This document shows positions 33,335-36,925 of a stretch of DNA of 36,925 bases, piece after piece. The notes beneath the pieces are model-generated. The model was not told the origin of the DNA, searched no databases, and was given only the letters and a program-made list of their open reading frames with translations. The stretch's first letter is position 1, and the number at the start of each line of letters is the position of its first letter. Location: the NCBI GenBank assembly GCA_009712185.1, contig WASQ01000043.1, forward strand, positions 1 through 36,925. Direction: 5' to 3'. The position numbers and the translations under genes are program-made. Origin of the DNA: Telmatospirillum sp. Its GTDB lineage: Bacteria; Pseudomonadota; Alphaproteobacteria; Rhodospirillales; Magnetospirillaceae.

Positions 33335-34117
33335 ATGCGTAAAGCCTGGGCCTTCGCCGCCGCTATCGGCATCATCTTCGGATCATGGCAGGCGCACGCC
33401 ACCCAGGTGTTGCGGGTCGGTGTCTCCGCCGGCCCCTATGCCGAGATCCTCCGTTACACGGCGGAGCTGGCAAAAAAAGACGGGATCGACGCCCGGATCA
33501 TCGAGTTTTCTGACTGGACGCTTCCCAATGCGGCCCTGGCGGCCGGCGATCTTGATCTCAACAACTTCCAGCATCAGCCTTATCTCGACAACCAGGTCGC
33601 CAGCAGGGGCTACGATCTCGTCTCGGTCGGCAAGAGCATCATCGTTCCCTTCGGCATCTATTCGAAGAAGATCACCCGGTTTGCCGACGTAAGGGATGGC
33701 GCCATCACGGCCATCCCCTCAGATCCCTCCAACGGGGCAAGAGGCCTTCAACTCCTGGAAAAGGCGGGATTGATCACGCTTCGCTCCGGCGTCGATGTCA
33801 CCGCGACCGTGGCCGACATCATCGACAATCCGAAGCATCTGCGAATCAAGGAACTGGACGCGGCGCAACTGCCCCGTGCGCTCGACGATCTCGACTTTTC
33901 GGTGGTCAGTCTCAACTACGCGATCAATGCCGGGCTCAATCCGAAGGCGGCATTGCTCCTGGAGGACGACCAGACGAAATGGAACCTGGTTTTCGCGGCA
34001 AGACGCCAGAACAGGGACGACCCGACCATCCGCCGGTTCATCGAGATCTATCGCTCGCCCGAAGTGAAGGCCTTCACCCTCACCCGGTTCGACGGGACCA
34101 TCCTGACCACATGGTAG
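33335..34117 (+). CDS. NlpA/MetQ-family substrate-binding protein
   Basis: The 260-residue protein resembles the methionine-binding MetQ/NlpA family of ABC uptake systems. Family text includes LRVGVSAGPYAEILRYTAELAKKDG, NAALAAGDLDLNNFQHQPYLDN and ITAIPSDPSNGARGLQLLEKAGLI in parts. Residues 1-24 form a standard signal peptide (MRKAWAFAAAIG, then SWQAHA). Cys is absent at the cleavage region, so it is a free periplasmic protein rather than a lipoprotein. GGAG nine bases upstream favours the ATG at 33335 over 33320. No metN or metI genes are adjacent. Instead a CoA ligase-like gene follows after 47 bases, so the ligand may be an acid other than methionine. Confidence 0.85.
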   Translation: MRKAWAFAAAIGIIFGSWQAHATQVLRVGVSAGPYAEILRYTAELAKKDGIDARIIEFSDWTLPNAALAAGDLDLNNFQHQPYLDNQVASRGYDLVSVGKSIIVPFGIYSKKITRFADVRDGAITAIPSDPSNGARGLQLLEKAGLITLRSGVDVTATVADIIDNPKHLRIKELDAAQLPRALDDLDFSVVSLNYAINAGLNPKAALLLEDDQTKWNLVFAARRQNRDDPTIRRFIEIYRSPEVKAFTLTRFDGTILTTW

Positions 34118-34164
34118 GGCGTCCAGGCCACGCCGTCCAAGCGCGCCATCACAAAGAGGACCCG

Positions 34165-35517
34165 ATGAAACCCCACCTGAACTATTCCTCCGACGATGAT
34201 CCGGCCTATTGGGATGCCGCTCTCGAAACGCAGAGCCGCACCGACTGGGACCGGTTCAAAGTGACCCTGCTCAAAAGCCATCTCCGGCATGCCTACAGGG
34301 CGTCACCCTACTACCGGTCGTCCTTCGACGCCGCCGGGGTCCATCCGGATCAGTTCAAAAGCCTGGACGACTTAAGGCGGTTCCCCTTTATCACCAAGCA
34401 CACCCTGCGGGAACGCCAGCTCGCCGTTCCGCCGTTCGGGGATCTGGTGGCGGTTCCGGAACGCGATATCGTCTATATCTCGGCATCGTCCGGATCGACC
34501 GGCGTGCCAACCGCCTCTCCGTTCACACAGGCCGATTTTGACGACTGGATCGATTACGAGGCGCGGCAGTTCTGGTCGTCGGGCATGCGTCCGACGGACC
34601 GTTACTGCCACTCGCTGAATTTTTCATTGTTCATTGGCGGGCCTTGCGTCCTCGGTGCGCAAAAGCTTGGCGCGCTGTCCATTCACGCCGGCACCGTGCC
34701 GTCGGAACGGCTGTTGCAGATCTTGCGGCAATTTCAGGCCAACATCCTGTGGACGACACCGTCCTACGCCTGGTATCTGGGCGAAACCGCCATCAAGGAG
34801 GGAATCGACCTGAAGCGGGACCTGGCGGTCCGGCGGATCTTCGTGGCCGGCGAACCGGGCGGTTCGGTTCCGGAGACGCGTAACCGGATCGAGGCCTTGT
34901 GGGGGGCGTCGGTCTATGACTATTACGGATTGTCCGACATTTTCGGATCCTGCGCCGGCATGTGCGAGCAACGGAACGGCCTGCACTGGGCCGAAGACCA
35001 TATACATGTCGAGGTCCTGGACCCCGCGACAGGTGAACCGGTTGCCGAGGGTGAACGGGGCGAACTGGTTCTGACCACATTGAAAAAATCCGCGCGGCCG
35101 ATCATCCGCTTCCGCACCGGCGATATCGTCAGCGTGACCTCGGAACCCTGCGCCTGCGGACGCACATCTCTCAGAATGCACGGTGTCCACGGCCGGTTGG
35201 ACGACATGCTGATCATCAAGGGGGTCAACATTTTCCCCTCCGACGTCGAGGCCATTGTCCGCCAGGACCATGATCTGACCGGGGAATACCGGCTGGTGGT
35301 CGAACGGATCGACCACCTCGCCCGCCTGACGGTCGAAATCGAGCGCATCCACGGCCATAACGGCACGGATCAGGATCTCGCGCACCGGTTCGCGCGCCGG
35401 CTGAAATCCGTGACCGGTGTCACCGCCCAGGTCGCCGTCCTGCCGCCGGACAGCCTGCCGCGCGCGACGCACAAGGCCAAACGGGTCGAAGACCGCCGTC
35501 GCGGCGTCTGGAGCTGA
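34165..35517 (+). CDS. Phenylacetate-CoA ligase-like AMP-forming enzyme
   Basis: The 450-residue protein belongs to the PaaK-type acyl-CoA/adenylate ligases, which activate a carboxylic acid with ATP and CoA. The phosphate loop is SSGSTGVPT at residues 109-117, the adenine region is YDYYGLSDIFG, and the C-terminal part has RTGDIVSV, CACGRTS and the hinge region GRLDDMLIIKGVNIFPSDVE in parts, all typical of PaaK. AAAGAGGA lies four bases before the ATG. It follows the binding-protein gene closely and precedes a 4-hydroxybutyryl-CoA-dehydratase-like gene by 156 bases. The natural reading is that it makes the CoA thioester on which the next enzyme acts. The acid is unknown. Confidence 0.87.
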   Translation: MKPHLNYSSDDDPAYWDAALETQSRTDWDRFKVTLLKSHLRHAYRASPYYRSSFDAAGVHPDQFKSLDDLRRFPFITKHTLRERQLAVPPFGDLVAVPERDIVYISASSGSTGVPTASPFTQADFDDWIDYEARQFWSSGMRPTDRYCHSLNFSLFIGGPCVLGAQKLGALSIHAGTVPSERLLQILRQFQANILWTTPSYAWYLGETAIKEGIDLKRDLAVRRIFVAGEPGGSVPETRNRIEALWGASVYDYYGLSDIFGSCAGMCEQRNGLHWAEDHIHVEVLDPATGEPVAEGERGELVLTTLKKSARPIIRFRTGDIVSVTSEPCACGRTSLRMHGVHGRLDDMLIIKGVNIFPSDVEAIVRQDHDLTGEYRLVVERIDHLARLTVEIERIHGHNGTDQDLAHRFARRLKSVTGVTAQVAVLPPDSLPRATHKAKRVEDRRRGVWS

Positions 35518-35673
35518 AACAGGGGGCACGACACCCCGGCTTTCGTCGCACCGGATCACGGCCCCCCGATCCGCCAGGCGGACGGCGGAGAGACCGTCCT
35601 CCGGCTGTTTTCCGTCACCCAGCCACCTCCGTCCGGGCTGGCGCCTGCGACATTTCGGAAAGGAAAAGCGGTC

Positions 35674-36925
35674 ATGTTGATCAATGGAGCGGCCTATAAG
35701 GACTCCTTGCGCAAGATGCGCCCCAACATCCACAAATGGGGCAGTTTGATCGAGGATGTGACGACACACCCGGCCACGCGGCTGCATGTGGAGTCCGTGT
35801 CGCGATCCTATGATGCCGCCTTCGACCCCGACCGGGCGCCAATCTTCACCGCCACCTCCTCTTTGACCGGCGCCACCGCCCATCGATGGAACACGTTGAT
35901 GCAGGGGGTGGATGGGGTTCTCGGCAATTCGAAGATGAAACGCCAGCAATTCCACCAGACCGGAACCTGCCAGGGGGCCACCTGTGCCGGCTGGACCGGC
36001 ATCAACGCCCTGTGGGCGGTGACCTTCGACATGGACCACGATCTGGGGACCGGCTATCACGATCGGGTCAGGAAGTATTTCCGCCATGTCGAGGACAATG
36101 CCCTGTGTCTGGCGGGGGCGATCACCGACGCCAAGGGAAACAGAGCGCTGAAGCCATCGGCCCAACCGGACGCGGACGCCCATCTCCATGTCACGGAAAT
36201 CAGGCCGGACGGCATCGTCATCCGCGGCTTCAAGGCCCAGATCTGCGGCGTGGCAGCCTGCCATGACATCATCGTGATGCCGGGCAGCGGTTATGGCGAG
36301 CAGGAAAAGGATTTCTGCGTGGCCGCGGCGGTCCCGCGCGACGCGCCCGGTTTGACCATCGTCGAGACGCGTCGCCCCAGCGACACGCGCGACGAGGAGG
36401 AGGGCTGGGATGCGCCCAAGGCCGGCAACATCACGCAGGCCTTCCTGATTTTTGACGACGTCTTCGTGCCGGAAAGCCGGGTGTTCATGTGCGGCGAACA
36501 TCGGTACAGCGGCAGGATCATCGGCTATTTCACGGCGATTTACCGCGCGGCCATTGGGGCCTGTGTGGCGGGTCAGGGGGACGTCATGATCGGAGCCGCG
36601 ATCAATATGGCGAGGTCCAACGGACTGGCACAGAAACTGTTCCAGGACAAGCTCACCCAGATGGCGATCAACAACGAGGTCACTTACGGCACGGGACTGG
36701 GGGCCATGCTGGCCGGCAGTCCGCATCCGTCGGGGCTGTGGATCCCGGATCCGCTTCTGGCCCATGTCAACAAGACCCAGGTCGCGAAGCTCCCCTATGA
36801 AACCAAGGCCATCGCCCAGGAAATCAGTGGGGGCATTGCCGAAACCGGCTGTATGCCCTCTTACGCGGACATGACGTCGGAGGTCTACGGACCGCATCTG
36901 AAGCGGGCGCTGACCGCCGGGACCG
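35674..36925 (+). CDS. 4-hydroxybutyryl-CoA dehydratase/HpaB-superfamily enzyme, altered active site (3' truncated)
   Basis: The 417 residues present belong to the flavoprotein family of 4-hydroxybutyryl-CoA dehydratase and 4-hydroxyphenylacetate 3-hydroxylase. Dehydratase-like text includes GAITDAKGNRAL, DGIVIRGFKAQ, HDIIVMPG, LIFDDVFVPESRVFMCGE and GQGDVMIGAA. Compared with the Clostridium aminobutyricum dehydratase as I remember it, Cys99 is kept, Cys103 may be Cys104, and Cys299 is Cys297. However, His292 is Tyr290, Tyr296 is Ile294, Glu257 is Gln255 and Lys300 is Val298. The iron-sulfur site and acid-base residues therefore look changed. AAAGGAAA precedes the ATG. The gene runs off the window end. 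A radical dehydratase reaction is doubtful; flavin chemistry on the CoA ester made by the preceding ligase is possible. Confidence 0.8.
   Translation, partial: MLINGAAYKDSLRKMRPNIHKWGSLIEDVTTHPATRLHVESVSRSYDAAFDPDRAPIFTATSSLTGATAHRWNTLMQGVDGVLGNSKMKRQQFHQTGTCQGATCAGWTGINALWAVTFDMDHDLGTGYHDRVRKYFRHVEDNALCLAGAITDAKGNRALKPSAQPDADAHLHVTEIRPDGIVIRGFKAQICGVAACHDIIVMPGSGYGEQEKDFCVAAAVPRDAPGLTIVETRRPSDTRDEEEGWDAPKAGNITQAFLIFDDVFVPESRVFMCGEHRYSGRIIGYFTAIYRAAIGACVAGQGDVMIGAAINMARSNGLAQKLFQDKLTQMAINNEVTYGTGLGAMLAGSPHPSGLWIPDPLLAHVNKTQVAKLPYETKAIAQEISGGIAETGCMPSYADMTSEVYGPHLKRALTAGT

Noticed and set aside
35518-35673. Possible riboswitch before the HpaB-like gene
   Set aside because: The 156-base spacer has some GC dyads but no conserved core of a known class could be recognised.
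34624-36897. 757-codon open frame on the minus strand
   Set aside because: It is antisense to the CoA ligase and the HpaB-like enzyme, both with clear motifs. Long antisense frames are expected in GC-rich genes, and its product shows no domain.

Overview
The window is high-GC DNA with strong G/C-ending codon bias. The gene content suggests an alphaproteobacterium, probably of the Rhodospirillales type: class II DAHP synthase, a GluRS of the GLSKR type, FTR1, a glmU-glmS-yciB run, and many LysR/GntR/TetR regulators. This placement comes from gene content only; there is no rRNA marker. No phage, insertion sequence, CRISPR array or plasmid gene was seen. Most of the window is chromosomal housekeeping DNA interspersed with small regulator-plus-enzyme modules.

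Layout. 1-141: the Pro/Ala-rich tail of an unknown protein, then hairpins. 553-1911: an MFS metabolite:H+ symporter. 1996-4839 (minus): gltX then cysS, with an 18-C homopolymer sitting at the cysS 3' end. 5125-8780 (minus): class II DAHP synthase, nicotinate phosphoribosyltransferase-like and dihydroorotate dehydrogenase-like genes, probably one transcript. 8781-9423: a non-coding stretch with a 115-bp hairpin. 9424-10678: a small membrane protein and a radical SAM protein. 10874-12442: an alpha/beta hydrolase divergent from a TetR regulator. 12460-14221: a LysR gene and a serine beta-lactamase gene that run head-to-head into each other. Both lack their 5' ends, which looks like a deletion scar. 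14385-16252: kduI and a GntR/FCD regulator behind a promoter with a perfect palindrome. 16253-16943: two 103-bp direct repeats and an AT-rich promoter region. 16944-20411: a large autotransporter adhesin-like protein.

20748-23546: a CaiB/BaiF-type CoA-transferase divergent from a citrate synthase fused to an N-terminal DNA-binding HTH. Four copies of a TCAAT half-site lie between them, so the enzyme may regulate its own neighbourhood. 23580-24410: an FTR1 iron permease with a Fur-like box over its promoter. 24564-26116: phenolic acid decarboxylase divergent from a LysR regulator with a clear T-N11-A palindrome. 26058-29801 (minus): glmU-glmS-yciB, the amino-sugar supply for the cell wall plus an inner-membrane septation protein. 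30023-30862: an RMD1/DUF155 protein. 30954-31028: tRNA-Val(CAC) with its own textbook promoter and terminator. 31184-33129: a LysR regulator divergent from an EamA-family exporter.

33335-36925: an orphan MetQ-like binding protein, a phenylacetate-CoA-ligase-like enzyme, and the 5' part of a 4-hydroxybutyryl-CoA-dehydratase/HpaB-superfamily enzyme. That last protein appears to have lost several catalytic and iron-sulfur ligand residues of the characterised enzyme. The ligase and HpaB-like pair, and the HTH-citrate synthase/CoA-transferase pair, are the best candidates for undescribed chemistry here.
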